Origin: a bacterium
Lineage (GTDB): Bacteria > Fibrobacterota > Fibrobacteria > UBA11236
Assembly: GCA_900299345.1 (NCBI GenBank)
Contig: OMJM01000022.1
Coordinates: forward strand, 22,908 to 86,907
Length of the DNA: 64,000 nt
Direction of reading: 5' to 3'
Below the pieces are notes generated by a model that did not search any database, was not told where the DNA came from, and saw only the letters and a program-made list of their open reading frames with translations. The position numbers were made by a program, and so were the translations under genes. Every line of letters begins with the position of its first letter. Positions within the stretch are counted from its first letter, which is position 1. Below are positions 33,112 to 42,300 of the stretch, one piece after another.

Positions 33112-34400
33112 GCTCCCGCTAGCTTCCTGAAGTCATCGAAGTAACCGGGATAGGTTTTGCGCACGCACCCGGGATCGCGAATCGTGATGGGGATGCCACC
33201 CAGCGACACAAGAGAAAAACACATGGCCATGCGATGGTCCTCGTAGGTGTCGATTTCGGCGGGAAATAATTTTTGAGGAGGCTCAATGGAGATCCAATCC
33301 GGACCTTCCTCGACCATCGCGCCAACCTTGCGTAATTCTGTGGCCATCGCCTTCAATCGATCCGTTTCTTTCAATCGCCAGTTTCCGACGTTACGGATGG
33401 TGGTTTTCCCTTGGGCAAAGAGTGCGGTCATCGCCAGCGTCATTCCGGTATCTGACATTAAATCCATATCGGCGTCAATGCCGCGCAGCGCTCCGGATCC
33501 ATGTACCGTGATTCGATCGCTGCCGTATTCAACCTTCGCGCCCATAAGCTCCAGCATGCGCGCAAACCCTGCCTCACCCTGCGCGGAATCCCGGCCAATG
33601 CCTGACACGGTAATCGGCCCGCCCGCGATGGCGGCGGCGGCAAGGAAGTATGAGGCGGAGGAGGCGTCAGGCTCAATCACAAAGGTGCCGGGAGATTGGT
33701 ATCCCGAAGGGTTTTGGATCCGGAAACGCTTGAACGCTTCGCGTTCCACAGTTGCGTTGAAATCCCGCATGACTTTGAGCGTGAGATCGACATAGGGCGC
33801 AGAGACCAATTTTCCCTCCACACCGACTTCCGAATCGCCACGACACAGAGGCAAGGTCAGAATTAATCCCGTGGTGAATTGACTGGAAAGGTCGCCTCGA
33901 ATACGCGTGAGGCCTCCCGCGAGTCCACGTGCGTGAATCGTCAGCGGGGGAAAGCCGTCCTTATCGCCGTATTCGATTCGCGTGTTTCCGGACAGAGGCT
34001 TGAGCGCGTCCACGAGATCGCCGATGGGGCGTTCGCGCATGCGTGGGATGCCGTCAATGCGAAATATCCCGTCCCCGGCGCATAGTAAGGCAGTCAGGAT
34101 TCGCGTGGCGGTTCCAGAGTTTCCGAGGAACAGGGAAACATCACCGTTCGGAGCTTTTAATCCTTCCCCCTGGCCTTCGACTTTTACGTCTCCTGAAGAA
34201 GTGGAGGCGATTGGGATGCCGATTTTCGCCAATGCCTGTCGCATCAGTGTGACATCTTCGCCGTCCGGAAGATTCTCCAGTACGGTGGTTCCGCGGGCCA
34301 CAGCAGCCAGCGGCAAAGCCCGGTTGGCGATGCTTTTGGATCCCGGCGGGCGGAGGGTTCCGGTGAAGCGGGAGATGGGTGGAAGAACCAGTTTTTCCAT
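33108..34400 (-). CDS. aroA: 3-phosphoshikimate 1-carboxyvinyltransferase (EPSP synthase)
   Basis: Penultimate shikimate pathway enzyme. It has the substrate motifs PPGSKSIANRAL near the start, LGNSGTATR, the late RLKETDRL and the C-terminal DHRMAM (His-Arg). The 430-residue length is normal. The ATG at 34400 is chosen; an upstream TTG adds only three residues. It is first in an operon whose next gene is the peptidoglycan carboxypeptidase-amidase, overlapping by 4 bases. Confidence 0.96.
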   Translation of the reverse strand: MEKLVLPPISRFTGTLRPPGSKSIANRALPLAAVARGTTVLENLPDGEDVTLMRQALAKIGIPIASTSSGDVKVEGQGEGLKAPNGDVSLFLGNSGTATRILTALLCAGDGIFRIDGIPRMRERPIGDLVDALKPLSGNTRIEYGDKDGFPPLTIHARGLAGGLTRIRGDLSSQFTTGLILTLPLCRGDSEVGVEGKLVSAPYVDLTLKVMRDFNATVEREAFKRFRIQNPSGYQSPGTFVIEPDASSASYFLAAAAIAGGPITVSGIGRDSAQGEAGFARMLELMGAKVEYGSDRITVHGSGALRGIDADMDLMSDTGMTLAMTALFAQGKTTIRNVGNWRLKETDRLKAMATELRKVGAMVEEGPDWISIEPPQKLFPAEIDTYEDHRMAMCFSLVSLGGIPITIRDPGCVRKTYPGYFDDFRKLAGA

Positions 34401-34457
34401 TGAAATCAAACGTACAAAATGGGGGATTTGAAGAGCTCGCAGTTTGCGGCAGCAGGC

Positions 34458-34485
34458 TTTTAAATTAAATGCGAAGTGCTATACT
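34458..34485 (+). promoter_or_regulatory. Candidate promoter for the barrel protein gene
   Basis: TTTTAA (34458-34463) and TATACT (34480-34485) are separated by 16 bases and lie 46 bases before the start at 34532. A classical two-box promoter, moderate match. Confidence 0.35.
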
Positions 34486-34531
34486 GGAAGTTGATTTTGC
34501 CGTATGGACTTCGTGAGAAATAAATTGCTTT

Positions 34532-35443
34532 ATGAATTCGATGCATTTCTCAAGTCAGATTAAAACCCTTCTCGGTGCTTCTCTTCTCACTTTGTCCGTC
34601 GTCTTCGCCGAACCCAAGGGTGTCGACGTCAATCTGTTCATGCAGCTCTCCAGGCCCGCCGTTTCCGTCAAAACCCCCGCTTACGGTTGGTTGGACTACG
34701 GAACGAACAATGAAGTGACCCCCGGCTTCGAAGTTCATTACCAGCGCTACGGACTCTCCATGTCTCCATCCTTGTGGGGAACTTCGCGAGAGCTTGCCCT
34801 TCACCCTCCGACGAAATTTTTTGACGCCAAAGGATTTTACTACGGCAAGAATTGGGGATTTGATCTTTACTATCAGTACTTCCGGGGCTTTTACGTCATG
34901 CGCGATACCCAAAGCTTCGATAATTCCGGCTTGAATCTCGGTATGTTCACTTTCAACGTTTACCGCCCGCTCACGAAAGGGTCGCGTGTTTACAACATGA
35001 CCGACGGGATTTCAAAGAATGGGATCAAATGGAATTTCTATTACCTCTTGGGTGGGGCGTATCATAACATGGAAACTCATGTCACGTTGCTGCCGGGGTT
35101 GAACGACAGTGATGGTATGAGCCTGATCGATCTTCGCCACGCCAAGACCTACGACGTCTTTGGTGCTTTGGGAGTCATGCTCAATACTTGCTTTCACGGG
35201 TTCTATGTGGATGCAGGAGTGTTCGGGGGTTACGGCCCGCAGTATCGTGTTGTGAACACCAAGTTGGATCGATACGATGTGACCATCAAGGTGGGGTTGA
35301 GGGCCGATGCAGGATATCGAAACAATCGTTTCGGCGTGGGAATGGATGTTCAGGATGACGGCAACACCCTCGAGTTCGATGAGCGCCGCCGGATCGGATA
35401 TCAATCCGTTCTCGTCAGGATGTCCCTCGAGCTTTTTCTCTAA
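34532..35443 (+). CDS. DUF4421-like outer-membrane barrel protein
   Basis: 303 residues with a signal peptide (LLGASLLTLSVVFAE) followed by an alternating aromatic/polar pattern characteristic of a beta-barrel (VHYQRYGLSMSPSLWG, KNWGFDLYYQYFRGFYV, GYQSVLVRMSLELFL at the end). The layout resembles DUF4421 proteins of FCB bacteria. The gene starts after its own candidate promoter and ends overlapping the convergent ftsE gene by 4 bases. Confidence 0.7.
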   Translation: MNSMHFSSQIKTLLGASLLTLSVVFAEPKGVDVNLFMQLSRPAVSVKTPAYGWLDYGTNNEVTPGFEVHYQRYGLSMSPSLWGTSRELALHPPTKFFDAKGFYYGKNWGFDLYYQYFRGFYVMRDTQSFDNSGLNLGMFTFNVYRPLTKGSRVYNMTDGISKNGIKWNFYYLLGGAYHNMETHVTLLPGLNDSDGMSLIDLRHAKTYDVFGALGVMLNTCFHGFYVDAGVFGGYGPQYRVVNTKLDRYDVTIKVGLRADAGYRNNRFGVGMDVQDDGNTLEFDERRRIGYQSVLVRMSLELFL

Positions 35444-36135
35444 ACTGCGCTTCGACCAAATTCAGGTGATGTGACCGCGCCGCGTTCCAGTCGGATGCGG
35501 CGGTAGGGCAGATTCTGAATCAAAGGCTCATCATGTGTCGCCATGATGACAGTGGCTCCGAGCGCGTGAATGTCCTGGAACAACCTGAGGATTCCCTGCG
35601 ATGTTTCCGGATCGAGATTCCCCGTGGGTTCGTCTGCCAGCAGGACGTAAGGTTCGTTGGCTACAGCTCGCGCGATGGCCACGCGCTGCTGTTCCCCTCC
35701 GGACAGTTCGTGAGGCAAACTGCGCTGACGGTGGGATAATCCGGTCAGGGCGAGTACTTCGACCACGCGCTCTTTCAGACGGGGCTCCGGCACTCCGGAG
35801 ACGCGCAAGGCAAGCGCCACATTCTCAAAGACGTCGCGATCTGGAAGCAGTTTGAAATCTTGAAAGACCACACCGAGATGACGGCGAAGCCACTGCACGC
35901 GTTTGGGCGCAATACGCTCTCTCGAGTTGTAGACTTGATCGGGGCCGAAGGTCATGCTGATTTCACCTTCGTCGGGCTGTTCATCCAAATACAGGAGCTT
36001 CAGCACCGTGGACTTGCCCGCGCCGTTGGGGCCTGTGAGCAGGACAAACTCCGAGGGTTCCACGCGAAAATCCGCGGCATCCAGCGCCGTCACGTTGCCG
36101 GAATATCTCTTGGTCACATGATGAAATTCAATCAT
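35440..36135 (-). CDS. ftsE: Cell-division ATP-binding protein FtsE
   Basis: 231 residues, an ABC ATPase with Walker A GPNGAGKST, signature LSGGEQQRVAIARA, Walker B VLLADEPTGNLD and switch His in MATHDE. It opens IEFHHVTKRYSGNVTALDAADF, in the FtsE style. It normally pairs with FtsX to activate septal peptidoglycan hydrolases, but no ftsX lies next to it: the minus-strand operon ends here, against a convergent barrel gene. It overlaps the upstream methyltransferase by 4 bases (ATGA). Confidence 0.9.
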   Translation of the reverse strand: MIEFHHVTKRYSGNVTALDAADFRVEPSEFVLLTGPNGAGKSTVLKLLYLDEQPDEGEISMTFGPDQVYNSRERIAPKRVQWLRRHLGVVFQDFKLLPDRDVFENVALALRVSGVPEPRLKERVVEVLALTGLSHRQRSLPHELSGGEQQRVAIARAVANEPYVLLADEPTGNLDPETSQGILRLFQDIHALGATVIMATHDEPLIQNLPYRRIRLERGAVTSPEFGRSAV

Positions 36136-36881
36136 GGCTTCTGCAACACGAAATGCAGTCGTTCATTCTTGTCCGTCCCCGGCTTCAAGGTAAAATCCGC
36201 CAAGCAAGCCAGCGTCGAAAAGCCGGTTTGCCTGGCCAATTTCTTTACGGCCGCCGCAGGGTACACGCGTTGGCGGTGCACTTCTTCCCGCCGGTCGTAA
36301 CGTCCATCAGATCCGGCCACAAACAGAGTGAAGAGGTTGAGCTGGGTTCTGCTCGGCGCATCATATTGACTTGTCCGCACGCTGACGCATCCTTCCAATT
36401 CCTCGAAGTCGATGGCATTGGCGAAGTGGGTCTTCGAACAGGCTTCAGTGGTCACGTCGAAGATGAACAGGCCTCCCGATCGCAATACGCGGTGGGCTTC
36501 TTGCATGGTGGAAAGAACGCCGTCCGGTTCTGTCAGGTAATTGAGACTGTCGTAGATCATGAGAACCAAATCGAATGGAGCCTTCACAGATAATGCACGG
36601 GAATCGCAAGCGATTCGCAAGGGCGGGGCGTTCGCTCCAAAGGGCGCGCGACCCAGCATGGAAGGACTTAAATCCGAATAAACCGCAAAGGCTTTGGGAA
36701 ACAGGGCGGGGGAAGCGAAGGGGCACGTCCCGGCTGCCAGCTCAAGAACCCGTTGTGGTGGCTTGATGCCGTGATAGGTTCGCCATAGTGCCCGGATATG
36801 GTGAGCCCAACCGGGATAGTCCACATGGGACATTACGCGGTTGTAGAACGGCGCAAGGGCTTGGTAAGGAGTGGCGCCCAT
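36132..36881 (-). CDS. Class I SAM-dependent methyltransferase
   Basis: 249 residues with the SAM loop VLELAAGTCPFA near residue 45, a DLSPSMLGRAP acidic second strand, and a LMIYDSLNYL motif. The substrate is unknown; small-molecule methyltransferases of this type have this shape. It lies 5 bases after the SurA-like gene and overlaps ftsE, making it the third gene of the envelope operon. Confidence 0.82.
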   Translation of the reverse strand: MGATPYQALAPFYNRVMSHVDYPGWAHHIRALWRTYHGIKPPQRVLELAAGTCPFASPALFPKAFAVYSDLSPSMLGRAPFGANAPPLRIACDSRALSVKAPFDLVLMIYDSLNYLTEPDGVLSTMQEAHRVLRSGGLFIFDVTTEACSKTHFANAIDFEELEGCVSVRTSQYDAPSRTQLNLFTLFVAGSDGRYDRREEVHRQRVYPAAAVKKLARQTGFSTLACLADFTLKPGTDKNERLHFVLQKP

Positions 36882-36886
36882 CGCGC

Positions 36887-38245
36887 TTAGTGCGAGGAGT
36901 TGTCGCCTGCTTCGGCGTCGGGAGATTCTTCAGAACTCTTGAATTGAGCAATGCGGCTTTCGACGGAAACGCGATCGCGCCATTTTTCGAGGAGGCTGGA
37001 GAGCTTTTGCGAGATCAACAACTCCTTGGCGTATTGACTGATTGTGGCGTAGTCTTCTTCCAAAGTGAGATGCCGTTCGCTCACTTTGCGATCCAGTCGG
37101 AAAAGGTGGTAGCTGTCGCCGATAAGGACGGCGCCACTGATTCCCCCCTCCGGCAAAGAGTCCACGACTTCCTTGTAGGCTGAATTCAGTGAGTCGTGTT
37201 GGAACCAGCCAAGGTCACCGCCCATTTCGCGGGTCTGGCGATCTTCGGAAAAAGACCGTGCTGCGGAACGGAAGGCCTGCTCGGTTTTCAGCGCTTGTCC
37301 AACGGAGTCGAGAAAGTGATGCGCGCGCACGGTGTCTTCGGCGGAGGGGATGACTTTGATGAGAATATGCGAGGTGCGGATTTCGTTGTCCTTGCGCGCG
37401 GTGAGGCGTATGATATGGTAACCGAAACGGGTCTTGACGGGATGGGCCGTGTAATCGCCCGCGTCAAGGACATAGGCAGCCCGTTCATAATCCGGATCCA
37501 GAGTCCCACGTTTGGTGTACCCCAGATCCCCACCGTCTTTTCCGGAGAAATCATCGGAACGATCTTTCGCTAGTTCGGCAAAGCTTTCTCCCTTGTCCAG
37601 TCTGGTAATCAGAATTTGGGCCTGTGCTCTTGCCGTGGAATCAATGGCATTATTCGCCTTGATGCGCCATTGGATGTGGGACAGGCGCACTCCGTCGTGT
37701 TGCACGGGCAGGCTGTCACGATACTTTTCGAAAAATTCACGCACTTGAAGTTGTGAAGGATCGGGATCGCCCACGAATTTCATCTGCAGTTTCTGGCGGT
37801 ACATCTGGTCGCGCGTCTGATCCTTGATGCGCGCCTTGAACTGGCCGAGCGACATGCCAGTGGCCTGCTTCAGGGCCAGTTCGAGCTGTTTTTCCCCGCC
37901 CTGTTGCTGCACGACCCGACCATACCATTCGTCGGCCTTGGCGTCCGCGTCTTTGTCCGAGACTTTGAGAGTCGTGTCCTGCTTGGCCCGGGCAACCAGA
38001 ATCTTTTCGTCTATGAGCCTCGCGAGGACTTCCTTTCGTTGTTCAGAAACGGCTTGAGCCTCGAAGGCGGGGCGCTGGGAAGCCATGGCCTGCCGGAGTT
38101 CCTCGACATCGGAAAAGAGAATGGGAGTTCCATCCACCACCGCGGCAACGCCTTCGACGGGAGTGCGTGCGGCATGGCCCATTGCCACAAGCACGGAAAG
38201 AACGAGTCCTGTAATGTTAATGGATTGCAGACGCGGAATCCGCAT
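36887..38245 (-). CDS. surA: SurA-like periplasmic peptidyl-prolyl isomerase/chaperone
   Basis: 452 residues with a signal peptide, an N-terminal chaperone region (EGVAAVVDGTPILFSDVEELR) and two PpiC parvulin domains: the first around LSHIQWRIKAN and GGDLGYTKRGTLDP, the second around RTSHILIKVIP and GGDLGWFQHDSLN. This fits SurA, which escorts outer-membrane proteins. The ATG at 38245 has GGAGGAAC upstream and lies inside the end of the PpiC lipoprotein gene (29 bases overlap). That the two are cotranscribed is well supported. Confidence 0.87.
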   Translation of the reverse strand: MRIPRLQSINITGLVLSVLVAMGHAARTPVEGVAAVVDGTPILFSDVEELRQAMASQRPAFEAQAVSEQRKEVLARLIDEKILVARAKQDTTLKVSDKDADAKADEWYGRVVQQQGGEKQLELALKQATGMSLGQFKARIKDQTRDQMYRQKLQMKFVGDPDPSQLQVREFFEKYRDSLPVQHDGVRLSHIQWRIKANNAIDSTARAQAQILITRLDKGESFAELAKDRSDDFSGKDGGDLGYTKRGTLDPDYERAAYVLDAGDYTAHPVKTRFGYHIIRLTARKDNEIRTSHILIKVIPSAEDTVRAHHFLDSVGQALKTEQAFRSAARSFSEDRQTREMGGDLGWFQHDSLNSAYKEVVDSLPEGGISGAVLIGDSYHLFRLDRKVSERHLTLEEDYATISQYAKELLISQKLSSLLEKWRDRVSVESRIAQFKSSEESPDAEAGDNSSH

Positions 38246-39149
38246 GATTTTGTTCCTCCACCGGTGCGGAATCCTCGCCAGTTTTTTCCTGAGTGTTTTC
38301 CTGACCCGGGATGAGATCGAGGTTGACGTTTACCGCCACCCCTTCCTTGTACTGGCGGATTTTCGCCTCGCGCATCCGATCCTTTTGTTCCATCACCAAC
38401 TGGTTGTTGATGACTTCCTTGACTTCACTGAAGGGGGCGGGAATGCCGGCCTCCTGCCGTTCGAGTAGTTTCACGAGATACACGCCATCTGGACAGCTGA
38501 GAGGAGCTGAAATCCATCCCGGTCTTGCTTCGCTCAGATCATGCAAAAGACAGGCCGGAATTTCCCCGGGTTTACGGAAAGGTACCGCAGCTTCGCCGGT
38601 GGAATCCAGCGAATTTCCCGATGCGATGGCACTAAAATTATCCCCTCTGACTTTTGAACGTAGGGCAAGCGCCTCTTTCAGTGAGTTGACGCGGATGTGG
38701 ACATATCGGAATTGGGCCGATTTGCGCTTGAATTCGTCCTTGTGCATTTCGTAGTAGCGCGTCATGGCCGCTTCATCCGGCTCGAACTCCTGATTGGCTC
38801 CTTCTCGGGCCAGAAATTCTTCGATAACGGCCTTGCGGCGGAGCTGTTCCAGTTTGCGGACGACTTTCGGGTCCTGATCCAGCTTCGACCGGAGAGCCTG
38901 CTGATAGACGACTTCATCATCGATCCAGCGCTGGATGAAATCGAGGTACTGTTCCCTCGGCAATACTTTTTCGTATTCGGGCGGAAAACTTTCCCGAACT
39001 TCTTCCAATGTCAATTTGGCCTGATCCACCTGTGCTAACACCACGGAGGGAGCTTCAGATTTTCGACAGCCTGAAAGTAACAGGGCCTGTAATAAAAGCC
39101 ACGCTGCCACGATCCCGGTAAATTGGGGGTAAAAAGAAACGGAAGGCAC
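38217..39149 (-). CDS. PpiC-type parvulin lipoprotein (PrsA/SurA-like)
   Basis: 310 residues with a lipobox (LLLSGC) and one parvulin-like region (VHIRVNSLKEAL, VPFRKPGEIPACLLHDLS) plus helical SurA-N-like flanks. Its catalytic motifs are less conserved than in the following gene, so it may be mainly a chaperone. The start is GTG at 39149, preceded at 6 bases by a TATATT box on this strand, suggesting a leaderless transcript. First gene of the 39149-35440 operon. Confidence 0.78.
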   Translation of the reverse strand: MPSVSFYPQFTGIVAAWLLLQALLLSGCRKSEAPSVVLAQVDQAKLTLEEVRESFPPEYEKVLPREQYLDFIQRWIDDEVVYQQALRSKLDQDPKVVRKLEQLRRKAVIEEFLAREGANQEFEPDEAAMTRYYEMHKDEFKRKSAQFRYVHIRVNSLKEALALRSKVRGDNFSAIASGNSLDSTGEAAVPFRKPGEIPACLLHDLSEARPGWISAPLSCPDGVYLVKLLERQEAGIPAPFSEVKEVINNQLVMEQKDRMREAKIRQYKEGVAVNVNLDLIPGQENTQEKTGEDSAPVEEQNHADSASAIH

Positions 39150-39155
39150 GGGGGC

Positions 39156-39161
39156 AATATA
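39156..39161 (-). promoter_or_regulatory. Candidate -10 box directly in front of the PpiC lipoprotein
   Basis: On the minus strand this reads TATATT, and the GTG start follows after 6 bases (GCCCCC). The geometry matches that of the ArsC-like gene and suggests a leaderless mRNA. Confidence 0.35.
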
Positions 39162-39279
39162 GATAAGGGGATGGTCTTGGGAAATGGTGTCCTAGCACAC
39201 ACCAATTCACCGTCTTACGCAGCAAGAAAAGGCAAATCGCCTTATTATTCCTTAACAATTCGCTTGCACAATCTGTACG

Positions 39280-39347
39280 TCTTGGGATCCCCAAGAGGGA
39301 TGGTTCCTGCAAAAAGCGTCGCTCCGCAAAATTCGGAGCCGGAGGAG
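39280..39347 (+). promoter_or_regulatory. Structured leader of the first VWA gene
   Basis: Two hairpins precede the ribosome-binding site. TCTTGGG (39280-39286) pairs with CCCAAGA (39290-39296), and GCTCCG (39321-39326) pairs with CGGAGC (39334-39339). The Shine-Dalgarno (GGAGGAG, 39341-39347) follows at once. GCTCCG could also pair partly with CGGAG at 39340-39344, which contains the Shine-Dalgarno, so the leader may switch between open and closed forms. Confidence 0.35.
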
Positions 39348-39352
39348 TTTTG

Positions 39353-42300
39353 GTGTTTTGTCGACAGGAAGGACGTAACGAAATATTCTCGTTACCTGAT
39401 TTTTCCAGAAGCGTAGCGGTTTTTGCGCTCTTTGCCGTCTGTTTGCATGCGCAAACACTGCGTTGCGATCTGGCCAGTAAAGACACTGTGATCAATGGCC
39501 AATCCGCCAAGCGGTGTTTGGATCTTGATTCACTGAAAGGCAAAACGGTCGTCGTTCCATCCAATGTCACGCGTCTCGATAATGATGGGTTCGCTTTGTG
39601 CCGCAAAGCAGTCGTTTCCGGCGGGAACGCCGATATCGTATTCATCCTAGATCAAAGCGGCAGCATGTGGGCAAACCAGGCATGGATTAATACGGGAGTC
39701 ACCCCTAACGACACACTGTATTATACCGGAACGGGCGGATGTAATTCTACCACCACATCGGGGACGGTGACGATTCCTGTCATTGAGACGGCCCGGAGTG
39801 TTCCCAAACTGAATTCGGGGACGGGATGCAACCAATATGCGGGAGATCCCTTGAATGCTCGCGGCGCAGCGGTCCGGCAGGCCATCGATTACATCGCCGC
39901 AAATTCCACTGTTTCAACCGTGGGTTATTTGGGTTTCGCGGCCAGTGTCAGCCAAGTCCGGCGCCCGCTGCAAATGAGCAGTTCAAGCAATGTTACCACG
40001 GTCAAAGGCAGTGTCGTGCTCACGAATTCCAGCGGAACGACCTACCGCGGGCCTCTGGATACGGCGAAACGCTGGTTGAACGACACGAGCTTGAGGAAAA
40101 ATCCGAAAGCCGCCATCGTGTTTATTTCAGATGGTGCCAACACAGGAGCATCTTATAGCGATCTCATCAACGCTTTAATGCCGCCTATCTACGGAATTTT
40201 TCTCGGGAAAAACGCCACTGCGGATACCGCCAATCTTGTGCAGCTCGCCAATCAAACAGGTGGAGCCTATTACCGTGTGCCACCCACGAAACCGGACAGC
40301 CTCGCCAGCGTGGTACGTATCATACTCAATCGCATCCTTCAGAATTACGATCCTGATTTGATGACGATCACCAACAGCACATTATCGCCTGCGCAAACCA
40401 GTACGGCGAATCTAGCCGGCCAGTTTGTGGATCAGGGGAACTCGAGCTGGCGGGTGACGTTGGACAGTTCGCTTGCCCTGCAAGCCTCGACAGCCAATGC
40501 CATTCGCGTCATCACGCGATTCAAGGAAGCAGGCACGAATTCGCTGCGTCTCGATACGTCGCAATTCAGTCTGAGCACTACGGGAACGGTCGCAACGGGA
40601 ACCTCGACCGTCTTTTCCGGCATCGTCACCCAATGCTATGCTCCCTCCGAGCTGCGCTGGCTCAATGTGGCAGGCTCTCGGCCTAACCCGCTTTATTTCA
40701 CGGAAGCAGACAGCTCGATCAAACTTCAGTTGCGTGGCTCCAATAGTGGCCTGACGGCAGTCCGCCCAACACTTTCCACACTCCAAAGTGTCGGACGCAC
40801 GCCGGATGCGGAGACGGGAAGCCTGTCCCTAGCTTTTTCCAGCCAGGACTCCTCCCGTTTTTCAGGAACAGTTACGATGCGCCCGGCCGCGACACCCAAT
40901 TTGAATTCGGGAGTATTGGAGCCTTACTTCACGGACTCATTGATTGCTTCTTGGGTGAATCCCCGCGACCCGCGCGACTTTGCGCGGGACACTCTTCGTG
41001 TCCGTGTGGCCAACAAAGCGGCCAGAGCCTATTTCTCCACCCGCAGTGATGGCGGGGATACTGCAACACAATTTGTTTCTGCTTCAACACAGGCATGTCT
41101 CATCGTGGTGGACAACCGCAAAACGCTGGCTGACTCCCTATATCGTGTCAATATCTCGGATACCACAGGAAGTTCCGATCATGAAACGTATGCGTTAAAT
41201 GAAATCGCACCCGGGAAGTTTTCCGTTTGTTTTCCCATCGAATCCGGGACCAAAGTGGATAACAACGGTCGAGTGCAGTATTCCCCCGTTGGAGATCAGC
41301 TTCGGGCGGTATATGTGGATCCCGTGTCCGACTATCACGACACAGCCATTGCCAGCGTAGTCATCAAAACTGCTCCGGCAATTCTTTACAACCCTGCGAC
41401 CGTAATCGATACTGTGGGGAAGGCTGCATCGCATTCCGTGAGCACGGCGGGGGGTGGCATAGCCACGGTATATCACATTGCCCCCGCGCTTCCGGCGGGT
41501 TTGTCGTTGGATACGCTCTCGGGATTTATATCGGGTATGCCTTCGGTGGTTTCCACATCCGCATCTTACACGATTACAGCTGCGGGTCCAGGTGGCACCG
41601 GTACGACCGGCCTGACACTCAGCGTAGTAGTTGCCAAGCCTGTAATTGCATATAATCCTTCTGTAGTGGTGGATACCGTGGGCGGGGCAGTAAGCCACTC
41701 CGCTGTTTCTTCCGGTGGTCCGATTGCCTCATGTTCGGTGACTTCGGGAGCGATGCCTGCGGGGTTCATCCTTGATAATTCGTGCCGTGTGCTTGGAACA
41801 TCTTCAGTGACGTTCAGTGCTGCACAGATTGTGGTGACGGCATTGAACGCCAGCGGCAGCGATACGGCGGCTTTGACATTAAGTGTGGTTGTGGCAAAAC
41901 CCATCGTGGAGTACAATCCCTCAGCGGTGGTTGACACAGTGGGGATGTTCGCGGCCCATTTGGTTTTGACCTCAGGTGGTCCGATTACCTCGTGTCCGAT
42001 TATTTCAGGAGCTTTGCCATCCGGGTATGGTGTTGATACTGCGTGTAACATGAGCGGAATTCCGACGGCGACTTTCGATCCCGTGGCTTTGGTGTTCATG
42101 GCGTCAAATGCCAGCGGAACGGACACCGCAAAGCTTCTGTTGAGCGCAGTTGTAGCCAAGCCGGTGATTGGGTACAACCCTGCCGCAGTGGTAGATACTG
42201 TAAGCATGGGAGCAAGTCATGGGGTTGTGTCAACCGGCGGCCCGATTACCTCATGCTCTGTGACTTATGGCTCCTTGCCTGTTGGGTTCAGTATTGATAG

